A DNA stretch of 64,000 nt from Sphingomonas_L flavalba_A (GTDB taxonomy: Bacteria; Pseudomonadota; Alphaproteobacteria; Sphingomonadales; Sphingomonadaceae), in contig NZ_CP180208.1 of assembly GCF_047553045.1 (NCBI RefSeq), positions 2,046,001 through 2,110,000 of the forward strand. The letters run 5' to 3'. The position numbers and the translations under genes were made by a program. Within the stretch, counting starts at the first letter, position 1. Each line of letters begins with the position of its first letter. This document shows, in pieces, positions 17,033-26,087 of this stretch. The notes beneath the pieces are model-generated. The model was not told where the DNA came from. It did no database searches and saw only the letters and a list, made by a program, of their open reading frames with translations.

Positions 17033-17626
17033 TTACTGAACGATAAAATTGGTAAAATAGACGTTACCAATTCCGCCGAATCCTTCTTTTTCACGCAAAA
17101 CCTGGTTGATTGCCGCGACCAGCCTGCTCTGCAGCTGGCGTTTCCCTTCCGGCGTGAACACCTGTGTCTCGTCGGTATCGCTCAGCGTCATCAGCACGGC
17201 GGATCGCACCGCCAGCTCGTTGGACTCGACATTCTTGATGACCCGGCCGTCGTAATTCGTCGAAACCGCCAGCCCGACCTGAATGAAATGGGCGCTGTTG
17301 CGCAGGTTGGAGGTAAACTCCTTCTCCAGCTGGTAATAGGTCGACGCATATTTCGACCCGCTTTCACCGCCCTCGCCCTTGGCCGGGGCGGCGCCGCCTT
17401 CGCCGCCTTCCGCGCCCGCCGCCTGCTTCTGCTCGCCTTTCAGCACCAGTTGCGGCTGGTCCGGCTTTGCCATCGCCCCGCCTTGGGCCAGTCCGCCATT
17501 GGCGAAATAGAGCCCGGCGGCGGCGCCGCCACCGACCAGCGCGACCACGCCGACACCGGCGAGCAGCAGCTTCAGCATCTTGCCCTTCTTCTTCGCGGGC
17601 ACTTCGGTCTTGGCGTCTTCACTCAC
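17033..17626 (-). CDS. fliL: Flagellar basal-body-associated protein FliL
   Basis: Single-pass inner-membrane protein near the stator that supports torque. The 197 residues have a Lys-rich cytosolic start, a membrane helix (LKLLLAGVGVVALVGGGAAAGLYF) and a periplasmic domain with the family pattern YYQLEKEFTSNLRNS and a C-terminal GIGNVYFTNFIVQ. Start is GTG at 17626 preceded by GAGGACC. The linker is rich in Gly, Glu and Lys. Confidence 0.92.
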   Translation of the reverse strand: MSEDAKTEVPAKKKGKMLKLLLAGVGVVALVGGGAAAGLYFANGGLAQGGAMAKPDQPQLVLKGEQKQAAGAEGGEGGAAPAKGEGGESGSKYASTYYQLEKEFTSNLRNSAHFIQVGLAVSTNYDGRVIKNVESNELAVRSAVLMTLSDTDETQVFTPEGKRQLQSRLVAAINQVLREKEGFGGIGNVYFTNFIVQ

Positions 17627-17655
17627 GGTTCTGGTCCTCGATCATCGTTTGCGGT

Positions 17656-19107
17656 TCAGGCGATTCGGCCGCTCGGTGCCGTCGCGTCGGTATCGGTCAG
17701 CGCCACGGCGGGCGCCGGCGCATCGGGCAGGCGTTCGTCGACGGGCCTGCGCTGGTCCGGGGCCTGCCGGTCCTGCTGCTGCACGCCGGTGTCGCCCAGC
17801 TTCAGCCCGCGCGCGTCGGCCAGTTCGGCCAGTCGCGGCGCGGCATCGGCAAGCAGCGCGCGCGCCTGCGCCGTCTCGGTGGCGAAGGCGACGTGGATGC
17901 GGTCGCCATCTTGCCGAATGCGGACCTCGACGCCGCCCAGCGCATCGGGCCGCAGCTTCAGATGGGCGATCCGACTGCCCTCGGCACGCTGCGCGTCGAT
18001 GCGGTCGACCAGCGCCGCGATCCATTCGGCCCGCCCGGTGTCGAGCGGCGGCGCGCGCAGCACAGCAACCGGCGGCTCGACGCGCGGCGGGGCACCGGCC
18101 AGCCCGGCGCGGATACCGCCCAGCGCCTGGGCAAAGGCTTCGGTCGTCCGTTCGGTCTCGGCGCGGTCGCCGCTGTGGCCTATGACCATCGCGGCCAGCG
18201 CCTGCGCGGCGGCGGCATCGCTGCGCGGCGGTATCGCGGTCGGCGGCACCGGTGCCGCCGACTGGCCGCTCGACTGCACCACAGCCGCCTGACTCTGCAC
18301 CGACCCGGCATTCGGCGCATTGGACACTTGCCCGGTCGCCCCGGCCTTGACCGGCATATCCGGCATCGTCGGCAACGCATTCGGAACATCGATGTCCGGC
18401 TCCGCCCCATCCGCGGCGTCCACGATGATCGCCGTAACCGGCGGCGCCGCGCCGGCAATCGGCGCGTCCGGCTGGACACTTTGGAAGGGAACGATCGGTA
18501 CGATTACCGCAATCGGCACCGCCACCGGCACGGCCGGATCAATCAAAATCTCCGTTCCTGCGTCGATCTCGGTCTCGGTCTTGGTCATTGCTTCCGCCGG
18601 CGCATCGACCACAATGGCGGGCACCGCCGGCAGCGTGGCGGCGACTGGCGACGGCCCGGCCACCGCCACTGGCGCGGTGTCCCGGTTGGCAACCGACGGC
18701 GGCGGCGCCACCGGCATCAACGGCTTTCTCGGCGCCCAGCCGCAGGCGGCGGGCTGCGGCATCTCCACCATCGGCGCCTTCGCGCCCGGTCGGTCCTCGG
18801 GCATATCGGCAATCAGCGGCGCGCGCGTGTCCGGCATCGGATCGACCGGTGCCTCATCGGGCGCGCCGGCCATCTCCACCAGCAATGCCGCGGCGTCGGG
18901 CATCGGCGCATCGGCCGCCACCGGATCGGCAGCATCTTGCCGGTCCGGCGGCAATGCCTTGCCGGGCACCCTCCCCTCTGGAACCGGCTCGGCCGCAACC
19001 AAGCCGGCGACCAGCGCAGCGAAATCGCCGCCGCCGCCCGCCAGAGCCGGGATGGCGGCGGGTTGGTGCGGCGGCGATCCGGCGGTCTGGATGGTCAGCA
19101 GGGACAC
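17656..19107 (-). CDS. fliK: Flagellar hook-length control protein FliK
   Basis: Secreted ruler that sets hook length and triggers the FlhB switch. The 483-residue protein is mostly a Pro/Ala/Val-rich low-complexity region. The C-terminal hook-length-control domain (about 350-460) contains RIAHLKLRPDALGGVEVRIRQDGD and FATETAQARALLADAAPRLAELADARGL. Start is GTG at 19107 with GGAG upstream. A sigma-54 promoter lies in the end of fliJ, about 25 nt upstream of this start for the predicted transcript, and a dyad enhancer candidate lies inside the gene. It therefore probably has its own late promoter within the operon. Confidence 0.9.
   Translation of the reverse strand: MSLLTIQTAGSPPHQPAAIPALAGGGGDFAALVAGLVAAEPVPEGRVPGKALPPDRQDAADPVAADAPMPDAAALLVEMAGAPDEAPVDPMPDTRAPLIADMPEDRPGAKAPMVEMPQPAACGWAPRKPLMPVAPPPSVANRDTAPVAVAGPSPVAATLPAVPAIVVDAPAEAMTKTETEIDAGTEILIDPAVPVAVPIAVIVPIVPFQSVQPDAPIAGAAPPVTAIIVDAADGAEPDIDVPNALPTMPDMPVKAGATGQVSNAPNAGSVQSQAAVVQSSGQSAAPVPPTAIPPRSDAAAAQALAAMVIGHSGDRAETERTTEAFAQALGGIRAGLAGAPPRVEPPVAVLRAPPLDTGRAEWIAALVDRIDAQRAEGSRIAHLKLRPDALGGVEVRIRQDGDRIHVAFATETAQARALLADAAPRLAELADARGLKLGDTGVQQQDRQAPDQRRPVDERLPDAPAPAVALTDTDATAPSGRIA
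18949..18964. promoter_or_regulatory. FlbD-type enhancer dyad inside fliK (proposed)
   Basis: CGGCAA-TGCC-TTGCCG, the same dyad and spacing as the site between the flgB and flgA operons. Its centre is about 175 bp downstream of the predicted sigma-54 start at 19132. Enhancers 3' of sigma-54 flagellar promoters are known in Caulobacter. That FlbD is the binder is inferred from co-occurrence with sigma-54 sites. Confidence 0.5.
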
Positions 19108-19129
19108 GTGCGCTCCGTAAGGAAAGGGT

Positions 19130-19567
19130 TCACCCCGATTTCAGCAAGGAGCGTGCCAACGCGCGCGCCGGGTGCGGCGTATTCTCCAGCGCACGCCGCG
19201 CGTCGACGGTCTGCGCATCCAGTTCGCGGGCGATCAGCTTCTCGATCGCGCCGTGATTGCGCTTGGCGGCGCCGGTCTGGGCGCGGGCGGCATCCAACTG
19301 CGCGGTGGCGGCGGCGATCCGGCGCTGCGCTTCCTGCTGCGACTGGGCAAGGCGGTGGCGGTAATGCGCCGCCGCGAACAGATTGATGCCGACGGCGGCC
19401 TCCTCGCGCGGCGCCACCGCTTCGGAAAGCGATTCGATCCGGCGGGCCAGCGCATGGGCGCTGCTCTGCCGGTCGACGGCGGCCATTTCCTCGGCCCGCG
19501 CCTGATCGAGCTGGAAGGCACGCACCCGCAGCAGCCGTTGCAACCGGGCGGGGTCGCGCCGCTGCAT
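19130..19567 (-). CDS. fliJ: Flagellar export chaperone/ATPase stalk protein FliJ
   Basis: Coiled-coil protein that sits in the FliI ring like a gamma stalk and escorts substrates. The 145-residue product is almost entirely helical with heptad-like Leu/Ala and many Arg and Gln residues (RLLRVRAFQLDQARAEEMA, QSQQEAQRRIAAATAQLDAAR). I choose the ATG at 19567, which shares one base with the fliI stop (TGATG); a GTG three bases earlier is an alternative. Sequence identity is weak in this family, so the position right after fliI supports the call. The fliK sigma-54 promoter lies in its last codons. Confidence 0.82.
   Translation of the reverse strand: MQRRDPARLQRLLRVRAFQLDQARAEEMAAVDRQSSAHALARRIESLSEAVAPREEAAVGINLFAAAHYRHRLAQSQQEAQRRIAAATAQLDAARAQTGAAKRNHGAIEKLIARELDAQTVDARRALENTPHPARALARSLLKSG
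19144..19158 (-). promoter_or_regulatory. Sigma-54 promoter for fliK, inside the end of fliJ
   Basis: On the minus strand TGGCACG-CTCC-TTGC, an exact match to the sigma-54 consensus with GG and GC 10 bp apart. Predicted start near 19132, 25 nt before the fliK GTG. Confidence 0.75.
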
Positions 19568-20895
19568 CACGCGTCGCCGAACAGGCCGGTCAGCTCGGCG
19601 ACCGCCTCGGCAAGGCCGATGCTTTCGTCGGCGCCCTGGCGGATATACTCCAGAATCGCGGGATAGCAGGCGATCGCCTGGTCCAGCGCCGGTTCGGACC
19701 CGGGGCGATACGCGCCCATCAGGATCAGGTCGCGGTTTTCCTCGTATGTGGCAAGGTGGCGGCGCAGCACCCGCGCGGCGTTCAGGTGGTCGGGCGCACC
19801 GATGTCGCTCATCACCCGGCTGACCGAAGGGCCAAGGTCGACGGCGGGGTAGACGCCGCGCTCGGCCAGCGCCCGCGACAACACGATGTGCCCGTCAAGG
19901 ATGGCGCGCGCCGAATCGACCACCGGGTCGCTGCCGTCATCGCCATCGGCCAGCACGGTGTAGATCGCGGTGATCGATCCACCGCTGTTCACGTCGGCGC
20001 CCGCCCGCTCGATCAGGTTGGGCAGCATCGCGATGGCGGACGGCGGATAGCCGCGTGCCGATGCCGGCTCGCCCAGCGCCAGGCCGATCTCGCGGCCGGC
20101 ATGGGCGACGCGGGTCAGGCTATCCATGATCAGCAGCACCCGCTTGCCTTCGGCGCGAAACGCCTCGGCAATCGCCGTCGCCCGCATCGCGCCGCGAATG
20201 CGCAGCACCGGCGAATGATTGGCCGGCACCGCGACGACAACGCTGCGGCCCCGCGCCTCGCCGGCAATCTTGGTTTCCAGAAAATCGGTGACCTCGCGGC
20301 TGCGCTCGCCGATCAGCCCGACGACGACGACATCCGCCTTGACCGAACGGACGATCATGCCGAGCAGCACCGACTTGCCGACACCGGACCCGGCCATGAT
20401 GCCGATCCGCTGGCCCTGGCCGATGGTCAGCAGCCCGTTCAACGCCCGCACCCCGACATCGAGCGGCTCGGTCACCCGGCCCCGGTCGAGCGGATTCTGC
20501 AACTTGCCGGCCAGCGGCCAGTTCGTCGCGCCACGGATCGGGCCAAGCCCGTCGATCGGACGCCCCGCGCCGTCGACGACGCGGCCAAGCAGCGCCGTCC
20601 CGACCTGTGCCTCGCCCGGCGGGCCGATCGGCCTGACCGGGGCGTCGGGCAGCAGCGCCGCCGGCCCGCCCAGATTCATCATCAGCGTGCGGCCGGCGCG
20701 AAAGCCGATCACCTCCGCCTCGATCGCTCCCGCTCCGGCGCCGACCCGGCACATCGTGCCGACCGGCACCGACAGGCCGACCGCTTCCATCAGCAATCCG
20801 TCATAGGAGGCGAGCCGCCCGATCACCTCCGCGCGCGGCGCGACCGGCAATTGCAGCCGGTCGAGATAGGTTTCGGCGAAACGCTTCAGCATCAT
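19567..20895 (-). CDS. fliI: Flagellar export ATPase FliI
   Basis: Cytosolic F1-beta-like ATPase that energises unloading of export substrates. The 442 residues carry Walker A GSGVGKS (169-175), Walker B VLLIMDSLTR, and the family signature PPSAIAMLPNLIERAG. The N-terminal domain is shorter than in enteric FliI. Tandem ATGs at 20895 and 20892 overlap the fliH stop, so translation is coupled to fliH, its inhibitor partner. Confidence 0.97.
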   Translation of the reverse strand: MMLKRFAETYLDRLQLPVAPRAEVIGRLASYDGLLMEAVGLSVPVGTMCRVGAGAGAIEAEVIGFRAGRTLMMNLGGPAALLPDAPVRPIGPPGEAQVGTALLGRVVDGAGRPIDGLGPIRGATNWPLAGKLQNPLDRGRVTEPLDVGVRALNGLLTIGQGQRIGIMAGSGVGKSVLLGMIVRSVKADVVVVGLIGERSREVTDFLETKIAGEARGRSVVVAVPANHSPVLRIRGAMRATAIAEAFRAEGKRVLLIMDSLTRVAHAGREIGLALGEPASARGYPPSAIAMLPNLIERAGADVNSGGSITAIYTVLADGDDGSDPVVDSARAILDGHIVLSRALAERGVYPAVDLGPSVSRVMSDIGAPDHLNAARVLRRHLATYEENRDLILMGAYRPGSEPALDQAIACYPAILEYIRQGADESIGLAEAVAELTGLFGDA

Positions 20896-21668
20896 TCGGT
20901 TTCGGGCAGGGCGACGCGGTCGATCGCCGCGGCGAGCTGGGCCAGCCAGGTCGCCGGCCCGTCCTCGATCGCGGTCGTCTTGGTCTCGATCAGCAACCCG
21001 CCGCGCTCGACGCCCTTGTCGGCAATCGCGAACACCCGGTCGGGCAACCGCCCCTCGACCAGCGGCAGGTCGTCCGGGTGCAGGCGCAGCAGCGCCGGCT
21101 CGGTGCTTTCGGCCAGCAGGTCCGCCGCCGCCGCCACCCGCTCGGCCAGCAGGTCCGGCGCAACGCCGATCTCGCCGACCAGCCGGGCGACAAGGAACAG
21201 CACGGTCTGGCGCAGCCGGGCGGCCAGTTCCTCACGGTCGAATGTCTCGATCGCGGCGATCGCCCGGGCCAGCTTCTCGATCGCGGCGACCTGGTGCTCG
21301 GACGATTGCTGCGCGGCAACCAGTCCGGCGGCATAGCCCTCCGCGCGGGCGGCGGCGCGCAGCGCTTCCTCCCCCGCCGGCGCCGCCCCTGCCTCCGCCT
21401 CCGCCTCTGCCGGCGTCTGGGCCTGGCGCTCGCCCATCGGGTCGAACGGGTCCCAGCCGGCGGTCGGGTTGTGGCCGGGGTCGGCTGGGCTGAAATGCCG
21501 TGGTGCCGGCGCCGGCGAAAAATGCACCGGGCCGCCTTCGGTGCCGGGCGCACCGGGGCCGGCGGCGGCGAAGCCGGCGCGCATCTGCGCCATATAATCG
21601 CCCAGCGCGCCGGAATCGACGGTACGGGCGCCCTCGCCCGGCAGGAATCCGCCGCGCGGATCAGACAT
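20892..21668 (-). CDS. fliH: Flagellar export regulator FliH
   Basis: Binds FliI and tethers it to the C ring. The ATG at 21668 overlaps the end of fliG by eight bases and gives MSDPRGGFLPGEG and 258 residues. The frame upstream of this lies inside fliG and is not needed. After a Pro/Gly-rich N-terminus comes a Gln/Ala/Glu-rich helical middle (EALRAAARAEGYAAGLVAAQQ). The C-terminal domain resembles the V-ATPase E/FliH family (TVLFLVARLVGEIGVAPDLLAERVAAAADL, LHPDDLPLVEGRL). Called on this pattern and its place between fliG and fliI. Confidence 0.88.
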   Translation of the reverse strand: MSDPRGGFLPGEGARTVDSGALGDYMAQMRAGFAAAGPGAPGTEGGPVHFSPAPAPRHFSPADPGHNPTAGWDPFDPMGERQAQTPAEAEAEAGAAPAGEEALRAAARAEGYAAGLVAAQQSSEHQVAAIEKLARAIAAIETFDREELAARLRQTVLFLVARLVGEIGVAPDLLAERVAAAADLLAESTEPALLRLHPDDLPLVEGRLPDRVFAIADKGVERGGLLIETKTTAIEDGPATWLAQLAAAIDRVALPETE

Positions 21669-22686
21669 AGTCGTCGTCCCGCCCGCCAAGCATCAATGTT
21701 CCTTCCGCCGCCATCCGGCGGGCAATGCCAAGGATCGCCTTCTGCGCCTCCAGCACTTCGGACAGGCGCATCGGCCCGCGCGCCTCCATCTCGTCGCGGA
21801 TGCCGTCGGCGGCACGCGCCGACATGCACCCCAGGAAGCGCGCCCGCGCCTCCTCGTCGACGCCCTTCAGCGCCACGGTCAGGATATCGGCCTCGATGCT
21901 GCGCAGCAGCGCGCCCATATTCTTGTCGTCCAGCGCCAGCAGATGGTCGAAGACGAACATCTCTTCCTCGATCCGCCGCGCGACCTCTCGGTCCATCTTG
22001 GCAAGACGCGGCATCACCTTCTGCTCGGTGGCGCGCCGGGTGTTGTTCATGATCGCCGCCGCTTCGCGGGCGCCGCCCAGCGCCACCGTCGCCGGCGCCT
22101 TGGCCTGGGCCATCCGCGTCGACAGCATCTCGCGCAGCATGTCGAGCGCGTCGGGCGAAACCGGGCCGAGCGTCGCGACGCGGTGGACCACGTCGGGCTG
22201 GATCGCCTCCGGCAACAACTGCAGCACCTCGGCGGCAACCGCCGGATCGAGATTCGCGATCAGCACCGCCGCGAGCTGCGGGTGCTCGCCCTCGATCAGC
22301 CGGGCAATTTCGGGCGCATCGAGCCAGTCGAGCATGTCCATCGCCCGCGCCTCCTCGCGCGGGGTGATCCGGGCCAGCACGTTGTCGGCCTTGTCGGGGC
22401 CAAGCGCGCGGGTCATCGTCCGCTCGATCTGCGGGCGCGGGTCAAAACCAATGGCGGTGCGCTCGCGCGCCTTGCCGACGAAATCGTCAAGGACGGCGGC
22501 GACCTGCGGTTCGGCGACATCGGCGACGGCGAACATCGCCTTGCCCAGCATCCGCACCTCGTCCGGCTCCAGCTTCTGGAGGATGGCCGCCGCCTCCTCC
22601 TCGCCAACCAGCATCATCAGCACGGCGGCGCGCTCGACACCGCTCAGCGACCGTGTCGCGTTCTGGACAGCAGCGTCCATCGTCAT
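21661..22686 (-). CDS. fliG: Flagellar motor switch protein FliG
   Basis: Rotor protein that contacts the stator. The 341 residues show the three FliG helical domains: an N-terminal ERAAVLMMLVGEEEAAAILQKLEPDE that docks on FliF, a middle EHPQLAAVLIANLDPAVAAEVLQLLPE, and a C-terminal charged torque helix region including LLRSIEADILTVALKGVDEEARARFLGCMSARAADGIRDEME. The ATG at 22686 overlaps the fliF stop (ATGA); a second Met two codons on is possible. Confidence 0.97.
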   Translation of the reverse strand: MTMDAAVQNATRSLSGVERAAVLMMLVGEEEAAAILQKLEPDEVRMLGKAMFAVADVAEPQVAAVLDDFVGKARERTAIGFDPRPQIERTMTRALGPDKADNVLARITPREEARAMDMLDWLDAPEIARLIEGEHPQLAAVLIANLDPAVAAEVLQLLPEAIQPDVVHRVATLGPVSPDALDMLREMLSTRMAQAKAPATVALGGAREAAAIMNNTRRATEQKVMPRLAKMDREVARRIEEEMFVFDHLLALDDKNMGALLRSIEADILTVALKGVDEEARARFLGCMSARAADGIRDEMEARGPMRLSEVLEAQKAILGIARRMAAEGTLMLGGRDDDYV

Positions 22687-24401
22687 GCCCCCGCCTTGGC
22701 GTCGGTCTGGATCATGTCGCGCACCGCCAACGCGGCGCGAGCCGGGTTGTCGCGGGTGAAATCGCGGACCAGATTGACCTTGTCGTCATAGCTGCGCGCA
22801 CTGTCGAGCATCTCGATGCTGACCGGCTCGCGGGTGATTCCGGCAATCGCCGGCGCGCCCTCGGCGGCAAACGGCGCCGTCCCGGCGTCCTTCTTCTTCA
22901 GCACCGCCTTGACCAGCGGCCGCACGCCAAACAGCAGGACCAGCAACGCAATGACCAGCGCGGTCAGGTTGCGCGCGACGACCGGCACCCAGCCGGCCTC
23001 GTACCAGGGCGCCGCGTCGGCATCGGCGCCGCCAGTCGCGAATTTGCGGCTGAGGACGGTGATCTGGTCGTTGCGCGCGGCATCGAAGCCGACGGCGGCG
23101 CGGACCAGACTGTCGATCTGCCGGATCTCCTGGGCGCTCCGCGGCTTGCCGCCTTCCGGCTCACGCAGCACGACGGCAACCGACAGGCGCCGGACCGTTC
23201 CCGGCGTCGCGCGGGTGACGGACACTTCCTTGCCCAGTTCATAAGAGCGGGCATACTGGTCGGACTGCTTCAGATTGTCGGGCATCCGAACGGCCCCGGC
23301 CTGCGCGGGTGCGGCCACCCCCGGCGCGCCGGGGGTGCCGACGACTGGCGGCTGCGGCGCCTTCTCGGCCGATTTGACCTCGCTCGCCGGCGGCGCGGTG
23401 TTGGACAGCGCGCCGGGAATGCCCTGCGGCACCGCCGGTTCGGCCTGATTGCCGGTCCAGTTGCCCTGCTCGGCGCGCAAAACCCCGTCCTTGTCGTAGG
23501 TCTCACGCGTCGCCTGCGTTTCGTCCAGGTTCAGTTCGGCCTGCACCTCGGCGCTGAAATTGCCGGCGCCGACCAGCGGGGTCAGCAGCTGGACCAGCTG
23601 GGTGCGATACTTGCCCTCGACCCGGCGCTCCATGTCGATGCGCTGGTCGCCAGCGGTCGCGGCGTCAACGCCGCCGCCGGGCTTGCTCAGCAACTGGCCG
23701 GTGCCGTCGACGATGGTCACCGCCTCCGGCTTCATTCCCGGCACCGAAGAGGCGACAAGATTGACGATCGACCGCACCTGCGCGTCGCCCAGCGACCGGC
23801 CGGCGGCAAGGCGGACAATCACCGAAGCCGAAGGCGCGGCGTTGTCACGGACGAACACGCTCGATTCCGGCATCGCCAGATGGACGCGCGCGTCTGTGAC
23901 CGATTCGATCTCCTGGATCGACCTGGCCAGTTCCGTCTCACGGGCCTGACGCAGCCTTTCGCCCTCAACGGCGCGGCTGACCCCCATCGGCAACTGGTCG
24001 AGTATGGCATAGCCGCCCGGCGCCGCCTTCGGCAGATCCTGCGCCGCCAGCAGCATGCGCGCGCGGTAGTAATCGTCCTCCGCCACGGTCAGCGTGCCGG
24101 TCGCGGCGTCGATGCGGTTGGCGATATTGCCCTTGCTCAGCGCCTCGGCCACCGCCCCCTTGTCGGCATCGGGCAGGCCGGAAAACAACACCTTCTGCGG
24201 CGGTGTCGACAGCATCGCCCAAGCGAGCGCGGCAACGGCGGCAAGCAGCAGCGCGGTCACGGCCGGAATGCTCTTGCGGACCGCCGGCTGGGCGAGGAAA
24301 TCCTGCGCCATCGCCATCGGGTTGCGGGGCGCCTTGCCCGGCAATGCGGGCTCGGCGGCGGGCAGGATTTCGCCTGCCGGGGAAAGTGCGTTGGTCGCCA
24401 T
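22683..24401 (-). CDS. fliF: Flagellar MS-ring protein FliF
   Basis: Forms the membrane MS ring on which the motor is built. The 572 residues have a first membrane helix (about 40-58, IPAVTALLLAAVAALAWAML), the periplasmic ring-building motifs (LFSGLPDADKGAVAEAL, RAVEGERLRQARETELARSIQ, DARVHLAMPESSVFV), a second membrane helix near 480 (LTALVIALLVLLFGVRPLV), and a short cytosolic tail that binds FliG. Begins 3 nt after fliE. Confidence 0.97.
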   Translation of the reverse strand: MATNALSPAGEILPAAEPALPGKAPRNPMAMAQDFLAQPAVRKSIPAVTALLLAAVAALAWAMLSTPPQKVLFSGLPDADKGAVAEALSKGNIANRIDAATGTLTVAEDDYYRARMLLAAQDLPKAAPGGYAILDQLPMGVSRAVEGERLRQARETELARSIQEIESVTDARVHLAMPESSVFVRDNAAPSASVIVRLAAGRSLGDAQVRSIVNLVASSVPGMKPEAVTIVDGTGQLLSKPGGGVDAATAGDQRIDMERRVEGKYRTQLVQLLTPLVGAGNFSAEVQAELNLDETQATRETYDKDGVLRAEQGNWTGNQAEPAVPQGIPGALSNTAPPASEVKSAEKAPQPPVVGTPGAPGVAAPAQAGAVRMPDNLKQSDQYARSYELGKEVSVTRATPGTVRRLSVAVVLREPEGGKPRSAQEIRQIDSLVRAAVGFDAARNDQITVLSRKFATGGADADAAPWYEAGWVPVVARNLTALVIALLVLLFGVRPLVKAVLKKKDAGTAPFAAEGAPAIAGITREPVSIEMLDSARSYDDKVNLVRDFTRDNPARAALAVRDMIQTDAKAGA

Positions 24402-24404
24402 GGG

Positions 24405-24755
24405 TTAGACCGGCATGCTCATGATGTCCTTGTAGGCGGACAGAAGCTTGTTCCTGACCTGAAGCGTCGCTTCGAAGCTGATCGACGCCTGCTGTCGGGC
24501 CAGCATCACCTTGGCGACGTCGACGGTGTCGCCGCGCTCATAGGCGTCGGTGGCGGCGCGCGCCGCCGACTGCTGCTGGTTGACGCTCTTCAGCGCCGCA
24601 TCGAGCGTCGCGCCGAAACTGCCGGGGGCTGCACTGCCGCCAGCCGGCGCCGCAGAACCCGTCTGTCCGGCATTCTTCAGCGCCTCGTTGCGTTCCAGGA
24701 TCTGGGCGCGCAGCGCCATCACCCGGTCGGCGCCCATCGGTCCGGTCACGTTCAT
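24405..24755 (-). CDS. fliE: Flagellar hook-basal body junction protein FliE
   Basis: Adaptor between MS ring and rod, an early export substrate. The 116-residue product ends in the typical FliE helix pair (KVMLARQQASISFEATLQVRNKLLSAYKDIMSMPV). Two ATGs, at 24761 and 24755, are possible. GGAG lies 9 nt before the second but only 3 nt before the first, and the second also gives an ATGA overlap with the flbD stop. I therefore chose 24755. Confidence 0.93.
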   Translation of the reverse strand: MNVTGPMGADRVMALRAQILERNEALKNAGQTGSAAPAGGSAAPGSFGATLDAALKSVNQQQSAARAATDAYERGDTVDVAKVMLARQQASISFEATLQVRNKLLSAYKDIMSMPV

Positions 24756-26029
24756 GCCCATACACTCCGGCTGGGCGCGGCAATCGCGCCGCCTTCATCA
24801 CGGATCTTGGCCAGGCGGTAGCGCAGCGTGCGCTCGGAAATGCCCAGCCGCTTCGCGGTCTCGGTCCGGCTGCCGCCACATTGCGCCAGCGTCTCGCGGA
24901 TCGCCTGATATTCGCTCAGCTTGACGATGTTGCCCAGCGTCGGCTCGGCCGCCGCCGGTGCCGGCGCGGCGACCATCGCGATGCGCGGCGTCGCGTCGAA
25001 GATGATATGCTCGGCGTCTATCCGGTCGCCCGGCGCCATCAGCAGCGCGCGCTGGATCACATTCTCCAGCTCGCGGACATTGCCGGGCCAGTCATGGGCA
25101 AGCAGCACGTCGAGCGCGGCCAGCGTCGGCCAGGGAATCGTCGGCCGCCCGGCGGCATGGCGCAGGATCATCGTCGCAGCCAGCGCCGCCACGTCCTGCC
25201 GCCGGTCGGCAAGCGGGGTGGTGGTCAGCGGAAACACGCTCAGCCGGTAGTAAAGGTCGGCACGAAACCGGCCGCCGGCCACTTCCCCACCCAGATCGCG
25301 GTTGGCGCAGGCGATGACGCGCACGTCGACGGGTTCGGGCGTCGTCGCGCCCAGCGGCACGACCTCGCGCTCCTGCAACGCGCGCAGCAGCTTGGCCTGC
25401 AGGGTCAGCGGCATCTCCGCCACCTCGTCCAGCAGCAGCGTGCCGCCGTTCGCGGCGCGGAAGAAGCCTTGCGCCGCACCCGCCGCGCCGGTGAACGCGC
25501 CCTTGGTGTGGCCGAACAGCAGCGCTTCCAGCATCGTTTCGGGCAGCGCCGCGCAGTTGACCGCCACGAACGGACCGTCGCGCCGTTCCGACGTCGTGTG
25601 GATATGGCGGGCCAGCACTTCCTTGCCGGTGCCGGTCGGGCCGTTGATCAGCACGGTGATGTCGCTGGCGGCAACCCGCTCGGCCAGCGCGTACAGCGCC
25701 AGGCTGTGCGGGTCGGCAGCGGTCGGCGTATCCGGCCCACGCAGCAGCGCGGCGGCAAAAGCGTGGCCGAACACCATGTCATCGCGGCCGTAGGACAACC
25801 GTGCCGGGGCGCCGTCGGCGGCCGGGATCACCAGCCGCTCATCGCCTTCGCCCAGCACCAGCGTATTGCACGGCGCGGGCAGCCCCTCGCCCTCGACAAC
25901 CAGATGGGCATCGCCGGCCCTGGGCCGGGCGCTGTCATGGGCGCGCACATCGAAACCCAGCCCGCGCATCCACGACATCAACAGCGGGTTGGCCCGAGCA
26001 CATGTCTCGCTCGGATAGATGGCACGCAT
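24752..26029 (-). CDS. flbD: Sigma-54-dependent flagellar transcription activator (FlbD-like)
   Basis: Bacterial enhancer-binding protein expected to activate the sigma-54 flagellar promoters found in this window. The ATG at 26029 gives 425 residues. An atypical N-terminal domain (1-105) shows no recognisable receiver aspartate motif. An AAA+ domain follows with Walker A GPTGTGKE (130-137), the sigma-54 contact loop GAFTGA (177-182) and Walker B GTLLLDE (196-202), then a C-terminal Fis-type helix-turn-helix (SRTETAKRLGISERTLRYRLAKI). It heads the fliE-fliS operon. The call FlbD rests on the alphaproteobacterial context and the degenerate N-terminus; FleQ or FlrC would be the gamma-proteobacterial counterparts. 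Confidence 0.9.
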   Translation of the reverse strand: MRAIYPSETCARANPLLMSWMRGLGFDVRAHDSARPRAGDAHLVVEGEGLPAPCNTLVLGEGDERLVIPAADGAPARLSYGRDDMVFGHAFAAALLRGPDTPTAADPHSLALYALAERVAASDITVLINGPTGTGKEVLARHIHTTSERRDGPFVAVNCAALPETMLEALLFGHTKGAFTGAAGAAQGFFRAANGGTLLLDEVAEMPLTLQAKLLRALQEREVVPLGATTPEPVDVRVIACANRDLGGEVAGGRFRADLYYRLSVFPLTTTPLADRRQDVAALAATMILRHAAGRPTIPWPTLAALDVLLAHDWPGNVRELENVIQRALLMAPGDRIDAEHIIFDATPRIAMVAAPAPAAAEPTLGNIVKLSEYQAIRETLAQCGGSRTETAKRLGISERTLRYRLAKIRDEGGAIAAPSRSVWA

Positions 26030-26087
26030 TTGCGGATCCCCCCAGAAATTCGGACCGTGATCTTGGGACCCGCTATCGGCGCAGATT

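Noticed and set aside
26020..26034. TGGCACG followed by TTGC on the plus strand upstream of fliC
   Set aside because: Only 9 bp separate GG and GC where sigma-54 needs 10, and the site overlaps the flbD start codon region on the other strand.
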